DNA from: Anaerolineae bacterium
GTDB taxonomy: Bacteria; Chloroflexota; Anaerolineae; B4-G1
Assembly: GCA_016783285.1 (NCBI GenBank)
Contig: JADHWW010000110.1
Location: 1 to 37,383, forward strand
Length of the DNA: 37,383 nt
Reading direction: 5' to 3'
In this document: piece by piece, positions 1 through 7,327 of the stretch
Numbering within the stretch: the stretch's first letter is position 1
How the letters are laid out: every line of letters begins with the position of its first letter
Notes under the pieces: generated by a model
Databases searched by the model: none
Told to the model about the DNA's origin: nothing
What the model saw: only the letters and a program-made list of their open reading frames with translations
Program-made: the position numbers and the translations under genes

Positions 1-1
1 G

Positions 2-115
2 ATCTATGGTGACCCCAAGCGCCGCTGGCAACCACGCACGCCTGCTATGGCTGCGGGACTAACTGATCACATTTGGACTGTTAAAGAGCTGCTGAAAACC
101 GTTGTGCCGCCCTAA
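2..115 (+). CDS. Transposase, C-terminal fragment (cut by the window edge)
   Basis: An open frame runs from base 2 to a TAA at 113-115 and gives 37 residues containing [21 protein letters not shown] recognise this tail as the C-terminus of IS1-like transposases common in Chloroflexota and cyanobacteria, but the subfamily is recalled rather than searched. The start lies outside the window. About 33 bases after the stop the sequence changes into a T-box leader on the opposite strand, so the right end of the element is probably near 148. An ordinary gene with this tail is possible but less likely. Confidence 0.6.
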   Translation: MYGDPKRRWQPRTPAMAAGLTDHIWTVKELLKTVVPP

Positions 116-148
116 CAACACTCAACGGGGGGACTACCGGCAAATGGC

Positions 149-332
149 TGCCCCGTTAACGCTGGGCCTGCGGAGCCCTCTACTCAGGCGCTTGTGCCCG
201 TTCAAGGGTCGGCTCAGGAGCGAACTTCAGCGGGCTTCCTCCGGGCGGGGCTCTCAGTCCATGGCCCCACCTCCCTGGCGGTCTCCCTCCGCCTACTCTT
301 CTCCATCACAGCCTTTCCGACGATCCGTCGTG
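149..332 (-). ncRNA. T-box leader, truncated before its antiterminator
   Basis: Read on the minus strand, the transcript has the T-box order of parts. GGAG (301-304) can pair with CTCC (217-220) to close Stem I. An AGTA motif lies at 294-297 and a GAA-specifier region at 221-230 (GAAGTTCG; the specifier could be GTT or TTC). CTCCTGAGCC follows, then a Stem III hairpin with GCCTG and CAGGC arms (166-189), then GTTAACGGGG. In intact T-boxes the antiterminator with a GGGTGG-type T-box sequence comes next. Here it is missing and the sequence runs into the transposase 3' flank. The leader should have preceded an aminoacyl-tRNA synthetase or amino-acid gene, and none is visible. Pattern recognition only; no covariance model was run. 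Confidence 0.65.
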
Positions 333-338
333 CTTTGT

Positions 339-367
339 ATTATGTCGCAAAAGCCCCCTTTTGTCAA
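339..367 (-). promoter_or_regulatory. Sigma-70-type promoter of the T-box leader
   Basis: On the minus strand TTGACA (362-367) and CATAAT (339-344) are separated by exactly 17 bases. This places transcription start near 332, just before the T-box structure. It lies directly downstream of the RNA methyltransferase stop and points toward the left window edge. Confidence 0.7.
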
Positions 368-376
368 GCAGTGTTG

Positions 377-1171
377 TCAAGCCACGCCGGGCACTCTCGC
401 CATTCTCTGACGCACCACCTCGAAGAGGGTCACCGCTGCTGCCACCGCTGTGTTCAGAGACTCGACGCCCGCTGCCATCGGGATGGAGACCTGTCCCTGC
501 GCGAGCGCCAGGGCTCGCTCCCCCACCCCGGTTGCTTCGCCTCCCACGATGAGTGCCACCGGCCGCGTCCAGTCCACTGCCGTGTAGAGCGTTTCGCCAC
601 CGGCCGCCGCCAGCCACACGTCGCAGCCAACCACCGCCTCGGCGATAGCCTCCCACCTGAGTGCTGCCACCGGGAGAAGCAGATGCGCTCCCATGGCGGC
701 ACGCACTACCTTGGGGTTGCTGGCATCCACCGTGCCTGGTGTCAGCAGCACTTGCTCCACTCCCGCCGCAAGTGCTGTGCGCAGGATGGTGCCCAGGTTC
801 CCTGGATTCCGCACACAATCGAGGATGAGCGTGAGGGTAGGATGCTCGGGGCGGGAGAGATTGGGTATGGGAAGCACGGCCAGGATGGCCTGCGGAGTCT
901 CAGTGTCGGAGCAGGCCGCCATCACCGGTTCGCTCACAGCATAGCAGGGGATATTCATCTCGCGGAGTGTTTCCAGCAGTCTCCCGCCTCGCTCGCTGGC
1001 CTCTACCGGCTCGGCGTAGAACACGTGAACGGGAGGGACACCAGCACGGACAGACTCCTCGACAAGCCGTGTCCCCTCGAAGACGAAGCACTGCTCTCGT
1101 TGGCGAACGCGCCGCCGACTCTGCAGTGCCCGCACGGTTCTAACCTTGCTGTTCTTCAGGCTAGTGATCAT
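377..1171 (-). CDS. TrmH/SpoU-family RNA 2'-O-methyltransferase
   Basis: The 264-residue protein has the SpoU layout: an N-terminal RNA-binding part (residues about 1-100, beginning MITSLKNSKV and containing FVFEGTRLVEE) and a C-terminal trefoil-knot SPOUT domain. The three SpoU motifs are visible: NPGNLGTILRTA (122-133), GGEATGVG (210-217), and IPMAAGVESLNTAVAAAV (230-247), which forms the SAM-binding knot. The family methylates ribose 2'-hydroxyls in tRNA or 23S rRNA; the target cannot be read from the sequence. The ATG at 1169-1171 has only a weak ribosome site. It is separated from the LysM gene upstream by a degenerate tandem repeat and may share its transcript. Confidence 0.88.
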   Translation of the reverse strand: MITSLKNSKVRTVRALQSRRRVRQREQCFVFEGTRLVEESVRAGVPPVHVFYAEPVEASERGGRLLETLREMNIPCYAVSEPVMAACSDTETPQAILAVLPIPNLSRPEHPTLTLILDCVRNPGNLGTILRTALAAGVEQVLLTPGTVDASNPKVVRAAMGAHLLLPVAALRWEAIAEAVVGCDVWLAAAGGETLYTAVDWTRPVALIVGGEATGVGERALALAQGQVSIPMAAGVESLNTAVAAAVTLFEVVRQRMARVPGVA

Positions 1172-1245
1172 CTCTGGTAAACAAAGGACCGTGGGATACC
1201 CCGCGGCCCCCTATATCTCTCACAGATTCCCCCTCGGTATAGATA

Positions 1246-1336
1246 CGTGAAACATACCCAATGCACGGGTAAGGTCAACCCACCCTTACGGGGTGCGTGG
1301 GCCATACCTGATGCGCGGGCAGGGTTACCCCTCCCT
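1246..1336. repeat. Degenerate tandem repeat, 50-bp period
   Basis: Two 41-bp segments (1246-1286 and 1296-1336) match at about 30 of 41 positions and start 50 bp apart. Each runs CGTG..., CATAC..., GC(A/G)CGGG, then a pyrimidine-rich end. The second copy overlaps the last bases of the LysM gene. Each copy contains a short inverted stem (for example GTAAGG/CCTTAC at 1270-1290), so the transcript could fold there. It fills most of the gap between the LysM and RNA methyltransferase genes. Confidence 0.6.
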
Positions 1337-2018
1337 ATGGAATGCGCAGTACCTGTCCGACGTAGATGCTAGATGGGTTGGCGATGCCGTTGTACTGCGC
1401 CAGGTACAGGTAACTCATGTTGTAGCGCAATGCGATGCGGAACAGATTGTCACCGGGCTGCACCACGTATGTGGTCGCACCTGTGGGCGGCGAGGGGGGT
1501 TGAGCGCCTGGCGAGGGAATAATCAACACCTGTCCGGCGTAGATACGGGCCGGGTTGGCGATGCCGTTGGCGCTGGCGACGGACTCCACCGTCGTGCCAT
1601 AACGCAGCGCGATGCGAAACAGATTCTCGCCCAGCTGGACCACATGAGTAGCCTGACCTGTGGGGAGCGACGTTGGAGCCGGCGTGGGCGTAGTCGGGAC
1701 AGGCGTGGCGGGAACAGATGTGGTGGGCACGGCAATGGGACTCGCGGTCGTCGGAGATGGGGTCGGCGTGGCCGGCGGCGTGGTGGGCGTTTCGGCCGCC
1801 GGAGTTTCCTCCGTCGTCTGGGCTACCCGAGTCGACTCTGCGGCCGCTGTGGCCAACAGATCGGGCGTCCCCTCCTCCTCCGGCAGAGCAGCCTCCGCCC
1901 CGCTTGCTGGGGTCGGCGTCACATCAGGAGCCACTGGTCTGTAACAGCCAGCCATCATACCGAGCACGATCAGCAGGCTCATCGTGATCAGAAACAAAGA
2001 GCGCCGGGTTTCCTTCAT
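1335..2018 (-). CDS. LysM-domain lipoprotein
   Basis: 227 residues. A short charged N-terminus and hydrophobic stretch end in the lipobox MMAGC (lipidated Cys25), so the protein should be anchored on the outside of the cytoplasmic membrane. Residues about 26-122 form a Pro/Thr/Ala-rich low-complexity linker. Two LysM domains follow (124-168 and 183-227), each with the pattern VVQ.G(E/D)NLFRIALRY ... NGIANP ... I(Y).GQVL.IP. LysM binds N-acetylglucosamine chains of peptidoglycan, suggesting a wall-binding scaffold; no catalytic domain is present. The ATG at 2018 has a strong GGAGG site 7 bases upstream. A promoter lies at 2186-2214, giving a leader of about 160 bases. Confidence 0.88.
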   Translation of the reverse strand: MKETRRSLFLITMSLLIVLGMMAGCYRPVAPDVTPTPASGAEAALPEEEGTPDLLATAAAESTRVAQTTEETPAAETPTTPPATPTPSPTTASPIAVPTTSVPATPVPTTPTPAPTSLPTGQATHVVQLGENLFRIALRYGTTVESVASANGIANPARIYAGQVLIIPSPGAQPPSPPTGATTYVVQPGDNLFRIALRYNMSYLYLAQYNGIANPSSIYVGQVLRIP

Positions 2019-2057
2019 CAGGCTACCTCCTTCGTCTGCGCCACACCAGCAAAGCCG

Positions 2058-2071
2058 CTACATGCTACATG
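2058..2071. repeat. Short heptamer repeat (2 units)
   Basis: CTACATG occurs twice in a row in the leader of the LysM gene. It is a minimal member of the period-7 repeats seen throughout the window. Confidence 0.45.
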
Positions 2072-2130
2072 CTTTGGGTGCATTGCAAGTGGGCTGTAGG
2101 ACGAATTGTTTATACACCACTCTGTCCCAG

Positions 2131-2151
2131 GGGCAACTTGCTAAATTGCCC
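2131..2151. other. Hairpin GGGCAA/TTGCCC in the LysM leader
   Basis: GGGCAA (2131-2136) pairs with TTGCCC (2146-2151) around a 9-base loop. It lies downstream of the LysM promoter on the minus strand and is not followed by a T-tract in that direction. It could be an mRNA-stability hairpin or a dispersed palindromic repeat. Confidence 0.4.
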
Positions 2152-2185
2152 TACAATTGAAGTGAAACACATCCATGTGCTTTAC

Positions 2186-2214
2186 ATAGTACCACAACAA
2201 TCCGGTAGCGTCAA
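2186..2214 (-). promoter_or_regulatory. Promoter of the LysM lipoprotein gene
   Basis: On the minus strand TTGACG (2209-2214) and TACTAT (2186-2191) have a 17-base spacer. The promoter begins 18 bases past the peptide deformylase stop, so the LysM gene and probably the RNA methyltransferase form their own unit. Confidence 0.6.
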
Positions 2215-2231
2215 GCGGGCGGATCACGAAA

Positions 2232-2795
2232 TCACACCAACAACCCATACGTTGCCCCCCCACCAGGTACTTCCTGGGCCGCCTCTGCTGCCTCCTCTTC
2301 CCCCTCAGGCACGGGCCAGATTTTCTCCGGGTCTTCGATGTGGTCAATGAAAAGAATGCCGTCGCAATGGTCAATCTCGTGCTGAAGAACGCGGGCCAGG
2401 AACCCTTCCGCCTTGATGCGTACGGCCCGTCCCTGGGGGTCCAACCCTTTGACAGTGACGGCGCGATGGCGGGGGACCTCCCCGACCCAGTCGGGAATGG
2501 AGAGGCAACCTTCAACACCGTCTTCTATCTCGTGGGATTTGCGCGCCAGTTTGGGATTGATGACGGTGTATAGTGTACCCCCCTCGGGGTTTTCCTCATC
2601 TTCGGGCAACTGCGCCACGATGATGCGCTCAGGCACTCCAATCTGGATGGCGGCGAGGCCTATGCCGTTGCCTGCATGCATCGTTTCGACCATATCGTCG
2701 ATGAGTTGTTGCGAAGCCGGGCTCACACGTCGCACGCGGCGCGATTTCTTGCGTAGCAGTGGGTTGTCGGAAAGCACGATTGGACGAACATGCAT
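2232..2795 (-). CDS. def: Peptide deformylase
   Basis: 187 residues. The enzyme removes the formyl group from the N-terminal methionine of new proteins. All three family motifs are present in order: GIGLAAIQIG (44-53), EGCLSIP (95-101, metal-binding Cys97) and QHEIDH (138-143, two metal-binding His and the catalytic Glu). I chose the ATG at 2795 (MHVRPIVLSD); the frame is open further upstream but only overlaps the preceding gene. The gene starts 4 bases after that gene's stop, and its AGGAG site lies inside the preceding gene's last codons, so translation is probably coupled. The C-terminal tail after about residue 155 is acidic and low in complexity. Confidence 0.95.
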   Translation of the reverse strand: MHVRPIVLSDNPLLRKKSRRVRRVSPASQQLIDDMVETMHAGNGIGLAAIQIGVPERIIVAQLPEDEENPEGGTLYTVINPKLARKSHEIEDGVEGCLSIPDWVGEVPRHRAVTVKGLDPQGRAVRIKAEGFLARVLQHEIDHCDGILFIDHIEDPEKIWPVPEGEEEAAEAAQEVPGGGATYGLLV

Positions 2796-2799
2796 AGGA

Positions 2800-4488
2800 T
2801 TAGGTCTCCTGTTGATGTGAAGATGGTGGGGGGTTTGCAGAGTCCTTCGAGAGGTCAATCTGATCGTAGACGGTGAACCAATCGACCAACTCGGCCCGAC
2901 GGCGTTCGGCTTCCTCCTGACGTTCCAGTTGCTGGAACGTCTCCACCCGGCGGAAGATTTCGGCCTGCACGTCACGGGGGTTCTTGACGCAGTCAAAGGT
3001 GAAGGGCTCGGCCCCAGCCGTCTCAATGGTCACTGACCCATAGTTGAGCAGCTTCCCCAGAACGCCTGGGATCTCCAGGCTGACATTCTGAATCTTACCC
3101 AGGCTGGCTTCGCGGCGCTGCTCGCGCAGGTAGAAGGGCCACCGCTCGATATCAATGATGCGCGTGGCTGTCACCTGATAGATGTCGTTCTGCCAGTCGT
3201 CGAATCTCCATAGCCACCAGGGGAACAAGAAAGCCATCAGTGTCCCGTAGCCAATCAGGATTGGGGCCAGGTTGGAAGGGTTGAGAGAAACCAGGTAGAT
3301 GGTGATGAATGTGGCGGCTACGGTGAGAGTCGTAGGAATCGCGATGGGCCGAATCATGGCAATCCAATGCTTGCGCCAGATGATCGTGTCTCCTTGCTCG
3401 TGGCGCAGCGAGGGTAAGAAATAGGTGAAGATGCGCAAGGGCGCAAGAAGCCACCCGGGTACGGCCAATTTGAAAGGTCGTTTCTCAGGGGGCCGGGGGG
3501 GCACAGTGACTGGTTCCTCAGGAGACTGAATGCCGAACTGACGTCGCAAAGCGTCGCGGATGGCGGCCCGGTCCTCGGCTCTGGCTCCGGCCTGCACACG
3601 CCGGATCTGCTCAAAGATGGCATCTCGCGTCTCTGCTGGGTTCGAAATCTGGCGAAAGATCACGTGCCCACGTTCTCCTGCCGTCTCAATGATCAGATCG
3701 CCGAAGTTGAACAACTGGGCCAAGAGCCCCTCCTGTGACTGCTGAATGTCCTGCACAGTGCGCAAGGGGGCCTCGGCGCGGGATTCGTACATGAGGGGAA
3801 CGCGCTCCTCGTGCACAACTCGCTTGTTTGTCAGGATGTAGTTGTCGTTGTACTGATCCACAGTCAGGTACAAAGCGAACAGCAGCGGGATCAGAGCCAG
3901 AAGACCTCCCGTTATCAAGACCACCGTTCCTCCAGAGCGTAGGTACCAGCAGCCCACCAGATCCATCAAGAGCATAAAGGAGGGCGCGGCGAGATTACGG
4001 ATCAGTATCGCGTTGTGCTTGTGTAGGCGGGTGACGATGACCTCGTCTGGATCCTGCCACTTAAAACGCCGGGTGCGCCGCTTTTCCGCCACATCGGGCC
4101 GCATCTGCAACGCCTTAAGCACCGAAGGTCGCTCGTGCAGCAACTGATCGAACTCATCCTTGTTCAGGTACAGGAGTGTAGCGTTTTGGACGACCTCGAC
4201 AGTGGCATCACGCGGCTCGCCCAATAGGAGTGATGTCTCGCCGAAGTATTCGCCCGGCCCCAGCCTGGTGACCTCTCGCTCGACGCCCTCCGGATCGATG
4301 TGTAGGACACTCAGTTCGCCGCTTTCGACGAAGTAGGCCGTGACGCCGAGTTGTCCCTGGCGGCATATCTCGCTCCTGGTCGGATATTGCACGCGCTTGA
4401 CCAGTTTGACAACCGCCTTGAGATCGTCCCGGCTGAGTTTGGCGAACAGCGGGATTTGCTTGAGTTGCTTCGTCAGATCGTTGGGCAT
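2800..4488 (-). CDS. Cyclic-nucleotide-binding domain protein with two membrane PH-like (bPH2/YdbS-type) modules
   Basis: 562 residues. Residues about 1-125 are a Crp-type cyclic-nucleotide-binding fold, with PLFAKLSRDDLKAVVKLV near the start and the phosphate-binding cassette region GEYFGETSLLLGEPRDATV. No DNA-binding domain follows. Instead there are two similar units, each a pair of hydrophobic segments followed by a bacterial PH domain (ILTNKRVVHEE...LRTVQDIQQSQ...LFNFGDLIIETAG, and TATRIIDIERWPFY...LGKIQNVSLEIPG...LLNYGSVTIETAG). This suggests a membrane protein whose PH-like domains respond to nucleotide binding. I chose the ATG at 4488 because AGGGAG sits 9 bases upstream; the ATG at 4509 would add seven residues. 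Function unknown. It is tightly coupled to def. Confidence 0.8.
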   Translation of the reverse strand: MPNDLTKQLKQIPLFAKLSRDDLKAVVKLVKRVQYPTRSEICRQGQLGVTAYFVESGELSVLHIDPEGVEREVTRLGPGEYFGETSLLLGEPRDATVEVVQNATLLYLNKDEFDQLLHERPSVLKALQMRPDVAEKRRTRRFKWQDPDEVIVTRLHKHNAILIRNLAAPSFMLLMDLVGCWYLRSGGTVVLITGGLLALIPLLFALYLTVDQYNDNYILTNKRVVHEERVPLMYESRAEAPLRTVQDIQQSQEGLLAQLFNFGDLIIETAGERGHVIFRQISNPAETRDAIFEQIRRVQAGARAEDRAAIRDALRRQFGIQSPEEPVTVPPRPPEKRPFKLAVPGWLLAPLRIFTYFLPSLRHEQGDTIIWRKHWIAMIRPIAIPTTLTVAATFITIYLVSLNPSNLAPILIGYGTLMAFLFPWWLWRFDDWQNDIYQVTATRIIDIERWPFYLREQRREASLGKIQNVSLEIPGVLGKLLNYGSVTIETAGAEPFTFDCVKNPRDVQAEIFRRVETFQQLERQEEAERRRAELVDWFTVYDQIDLSKDSANPPPSSHQQET

Positions 4489-4510
4489 CTCGGTGCGCTC
4501 CCTTGGCATA

Positions 4511-4518
4511 ATTGTAAC
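4511..4518 (-). promoter_or_regulatory. Extended -10 element for the CNB/PH gene
   Basis: On the minus strand TGT-TACAAT forms an extended -10 (TACAAT at 4511-4516) with no good -35. It lies 23 bases before the chosen ATG at 4488, in the 60-base gap after the DUF2723-like gene. Confidence 0.35.
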
Positions 4519-4570
4519 ACATTCTGGCAGGAGAGGGAAGGGAGGGGGTTGCAGGTTGTAGATCGGGGGG

Positions 4571-7327
4571 CTATGGGGAGACGACGGCCCAGGTGCCGAG
4601 GGGGACGATGGGGCCCAGGCGCTCATCAAGGGGGGGGAGCGGGGCCTGGGTGAAGTGGTCGTAGATGACGAGGGAGCCGATGACCGGGACGGGCGGGGCA
4701 TCGCTGGGGGTGGATAGTTGGTGCGGATCGTAGATGACCGAGCCACGGATCCACTTGAGGGTGGGAATGGCTCCCTGGACCGGGATGGTGTCGTGGGCGT
4801 CGCGCCAGGCCCAGGTTCCATCGGGGTTGAGGCCGGTGAGGGCTGCGGAGACGACGTAGTCCCGCTCCAGGGGATGCGCGCCAAGGAAGTGAAAACCCAG
4901 CGTGATGTCGGTCCCTGGCTCCAGGTCTCCAGCAGGTACATCGAGGCCGAGCAGGATTAGACTGCTACCGAAGGGAACGTACCGCTCGCCAGGAGCGGGC
5001 GAGGGCAGTGGTACGGCCTTTCTGAAGAGCAGGTTCCAGCGGCGAGGACGGTCGCCGTCGAGCAGCGCGACCCAGGCAGGCGCGGCGGGGAGATCAAGGG
5101 CAGTGGTGGCGTACTGGCCGCGCTCCAGCGCCGGAACCTGGCTCTGGCCAAGCGCCGTGCCACTCTCGTCCAGCAGTTGCAGAGCAGCCCCTGTGCCCAG
5201 CCCCGCCCAATGGAGATAGACCCGCACCTGACCAGGCACGCCGGTGTCATAGTCGGCGCCGATCAGGGTGGGGCCACCGGCAAAGCGAAAGAAGGCCGGA
5301 TGACGCATGACGGGCCGCCGGGTGGGCGGCCGGAGGCGCACGGTGCTCAACCGCACAGCGTCGGCTCCGCCATCAGTGGTGAGGCGGGGCGCGCCCGGCT
5401 CGGCAGGCAGGTAGGCACCGACGGTGAGGGTGTAGTCACCTGGAGGGGCGTGAAGCAACGGATAGACGACGGACTGCTCGACGATGACCTCCCCTGCGGC
5501 GAATCGGCCGGCCGGGTGAGAGCGGTCCTGCGTGGCGCTCCACAGCCGCCCGTCAGGGCCGAGGAGTTGGGAGAAGAGAGCAAGGTCGGCCGTGGGGGTG
5601 ACGGTGGGTGACCAGGCCAGGGTCAGCACGAGCGGACGGGAGGACTCAATGTCGTCTGCTTCCAGCCGGTAACCAAGAAGCACAATCTGCTCGCCTAGTG
5701 GACCGTCAAGCGGGGTCAGGCCAGGGGGCAGTGTGAAGTTGGATGTAGCCCGGACGAGGAACGCCTGGCCCAACGGCTCGAAGCAGTAGGGCAGGTCACT
5801 GTACTCGTGTTCGAAGTAGCGCACGACGACGACCGGCCGCTGTGGGATGTACTCCTCAATCATGGTCACCCAGTTCTGTGCCAACGACTCGCCACGGGGA
5901 AAGACATACTTGACGGTGACATCGGGGCGCAGTCCCTCGACCCGCTGCAGGTACCACATCGGCGTGGCCCAGTGCCAGTTGGAGAGGATGATAGCGTCGG
6001 CGGGAGCCTCGCGCAGGATGGTCTCGGCATAGACGCGGGCGTCACGGCTTTGGGAGAGAACGCGATAATTGGGGAGGTGGGCGGTGAGGTTGACGATACC
6101 AGCGGCCACGAAAATGACAAATGACAAATGACAAATGACAAATGACCAACGTCCACTGTCCAGCGTCCAACGTCCGATGTCCAATGACGGGCGGGTTGGG
6201 ATTTGAGATTTGAGATTTGAGATTACCCCGAAGGGGACTGCTACCAGTAGGGCGAGTGAGACGTAAGCCGGCATCTCATACTCGACGGTCTGGGGAGCGT
6301 CATAGGTGAGAGTGGCGACGGTGTGGACGAGGAAACTGCCGACCAGGAGAAGCGCCAGTTTGCGGTCGCGCCAGAGGAGGAGCAACGCACCGAGAAACGC
6401 AGCCAGCAGGAGCGCTGGGTTGAACTGGAAACGCAGCAGTGTAGGAAGCAGCACCAACCGGTCGAAGAGATTGAGGGCGAACACGTCACCCCGAAAGCCG
6501 AGGGCCAGGATGTGCTCAAGGAAGCCGGGCAGTGTGGCCAGGTCACGTGGAGCCAGGGGAGCGCCTGCTGCACCGCGCAGAGGCAGGTAGAGAAGCACGA
6601 GCAGGCCGAGGGCGAAAGCACCGATGGGCTTGAGCCAGCGGCGAGGTTGGCGCAGGAGAACGGGGTCAACGAGGATGAGGTAAACGAGGAAGGTGGAGGA
6701 AGGAAAAAGCAGAGAGCCATCGTGAGTGAGGCCGAGGGAGAGAACGAGGGCAAAGAAAGTGAGGTAACGGTCGTTGGAGGGCTGGTGGCGTGGTGCGTGA
6801 AACGTAAAACGTGAAACGTGAAACGTGTTGCGTATTGCGTGTTGCGTGAGAGCGTAGAGGCAGAGGGCGGTGAAGAAAGCGGTGAGGGGACGGATGCTGG
6901 CGGTGGTCGCTGTGGCCCAGAAGGTGGTGGCGGAGCCGAGCGTCAGCGCAGCCGCTAATCCGCCCCAGGCGGAGCCAGTCAGCCGACGGGCTGTATGAAA
7001 CACCAGGGCGACGGTAGCGGCGGCGACGACGGCCGAGAAGAAGTTCACGCGCCAGGCCGGGTTGGGGCCCAGGGGCAGGTGGGCGAAAAGCCAGCCCAGC
7101 ATAGTATAAAGCGGGCGGCCAGGCGGGTGGGCCACGCCAGCGGTGGCGGCGACCAGTTGGAACTCACCGGAGTCGGCGGGGAGGACGTCGGGGAGGAGCG
7201 TGGTGGTGTAGAGGGCCAGGAAGATCAAGAAAATGACAAATGACAAATGACAAATGACAAATGCAGAGATTGCGCGGGGCAGCCCTGGAGTTTGGGGTTT
7301 GAGATTTGAGATTTTAGATTTGGTCAT
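4571..7327 (-). CDS. Large multi-pass membrane protein, DUF2723/mannosyltransferase-like
   Basis: 918 residues. After a repeat-derived N-terminus and a first membrane segment comes DVLPADSGEFQLVAATAGVAHPPGRPLY, the signature of the DUF2723 family: an acidic DSGE in the first external loop, as in GT-C protein O-mannosyltransferases, then HPPG. About ten membrane segments fill the first half. The second half is a large, mostly non-membrane beta-rich domain. The likely role is transfer of sugar from a lipid donor at the outer face of the membrane, inferred from the fold. Three blocks of period-7 repeats are translated within it: residues about 3-33, 160-178 and 369-406. The ATG overlaps the upstream stop as TGATG, so it is coupled to the ADP-ribosylglycohydrolase-like gene. 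Confidence 0.72.
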   Translation of the reverse strand: MTKSKISNLKPQTPGLPRAISAFVICHLSFVIFLIFLALYTTTLLPDVLPADSGEFQLVAATAGVAHPPGRPLYTMLGWLFAHLPLGPNPAWRVNFFSAVVAAATVALVFHTARRLTGSAWGGLAAALTLGSATTFWATATTASIRPLTAFFTALCLYALTQHAIRNTFHVSRFTFHAPRHQPSNDRYLTFFALVLSLGLTHDGSLLFPSSTFLVYLILVDPVLLRQPRRWLKPIGAFALGLLVLLYLPLRGAAGAPLAPRDLATLPGFLEHILALGFRGDVFALNLFDRLVLLPTLLRFQFNPALLLAAFLGALLLLWRDRKLALLLVGSFLVHTVATLTYDAPQTVEYEMPAYVSLALLVAVPFGVISNLKSQIPTRPSLDIGRWTLDSGRWSFVICHLSFVIFVAAGIVNLTAHLPNYRVLSQSRDARVYAETILREAPADAIILSNWHWATPMWYLQRVEGLRPDVTVKYVFPRGESLAQNWVTMIEEYIPQRPVVVVRYFEHEYSDLPYCFEPLGQAFLVRATSNFTLPPGLTPLDGPLGEQIVLLGYRLEADDIESSRPLVLTLAWSPTVTPTADLALFSQLLGPDGRLWSATQDRSHPAGRFAAGEVIVEQSVVYPLLHAPPGDYTLTVGAYLPAEPGAPRLTTDGGADAVRLSTVRLRPPTRRPVMRHPAFFRFAGGPTLIGADYDTGVPGQVRVYLHWAGLGTGAALQLLDESGTALGQSQVPALERGQYATTALDLPAAPAWVALLDGDRPRRWNLLFRKAVPLPSPAPGERYVPFGSSLILLGLDVPAGDLEPGTDITLGFHFLGAHPLERDYVVSAALTGLNPDGTWAWRDAHDTIPVQGAIPTLKWIRGSVIYDPHQLSTPSDAPPVPVIGSLVIYDHFTQAPLPPLDERLGPIVPLGTWAVVSP
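6112..6223. repeat. Heptanucleotide array inside the DUF2723-like gene (16 units)
   Basis: Exactly 112 bp keep a 7-base phase: five AAATGAC units, a run of CAACGTC/CACTGTC/CAGCGTC variants, then TTGAGAT units. Because three units make 21 bp, the block is read as seven-residue cycles (FVICHLS). It lies between membrane segments of the protein at residues about 369-406. Confidence 0.85.
6794..6849. repeat. Heptanucleotide array inside the DUF2723-like gene (8 units)
   Basis: Eight 7-base units: TGCGTGA, AACGTAA, AACGTGA twice, AACGTGT, then TGCGTAT/TGCGTGT/TGCGTGA. It is translated in a loop of the membrane protein as NTFHVSRFTFHAPR-like residues. Confidence 0.8.
7231..7321. repeat. Heptanucleotide arrays at the 5' end of the DUF2723-like gene
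   Basis: AAATGAC units (about 7231-7265) and GAGTTTG/AGATTTG units (about 7289-7321) frame the first 33 codons. The predicted N-terminus (SKISNLK and FVICHLSFVI) is therefore largely repeat-encoded, and the FVICHLS part doubles as a hydrophobic segment. Confidence 0.75.

Noticed and set aside
194..1180. Long plus-strand frame opposite the RNA methyltransferase gene
   Set aside because: It is an antisense shadow; the minus-strand protein has all SpoU motifs and this one has none.
4489..4941. N-terminal extension of the CNB/PH protein
   Set aside because: The extra residues are Pro/Ser-rich and lie antiparallel-free over the DUF2723-like gene in another frame; the ATG at 4488 has a good ribosome site and begins at the CNB domain.
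6112..6140. Possible CRISPR array
   Set aside because: The repeats are contiguous 7-base units without spacers, inside a coding sequence.
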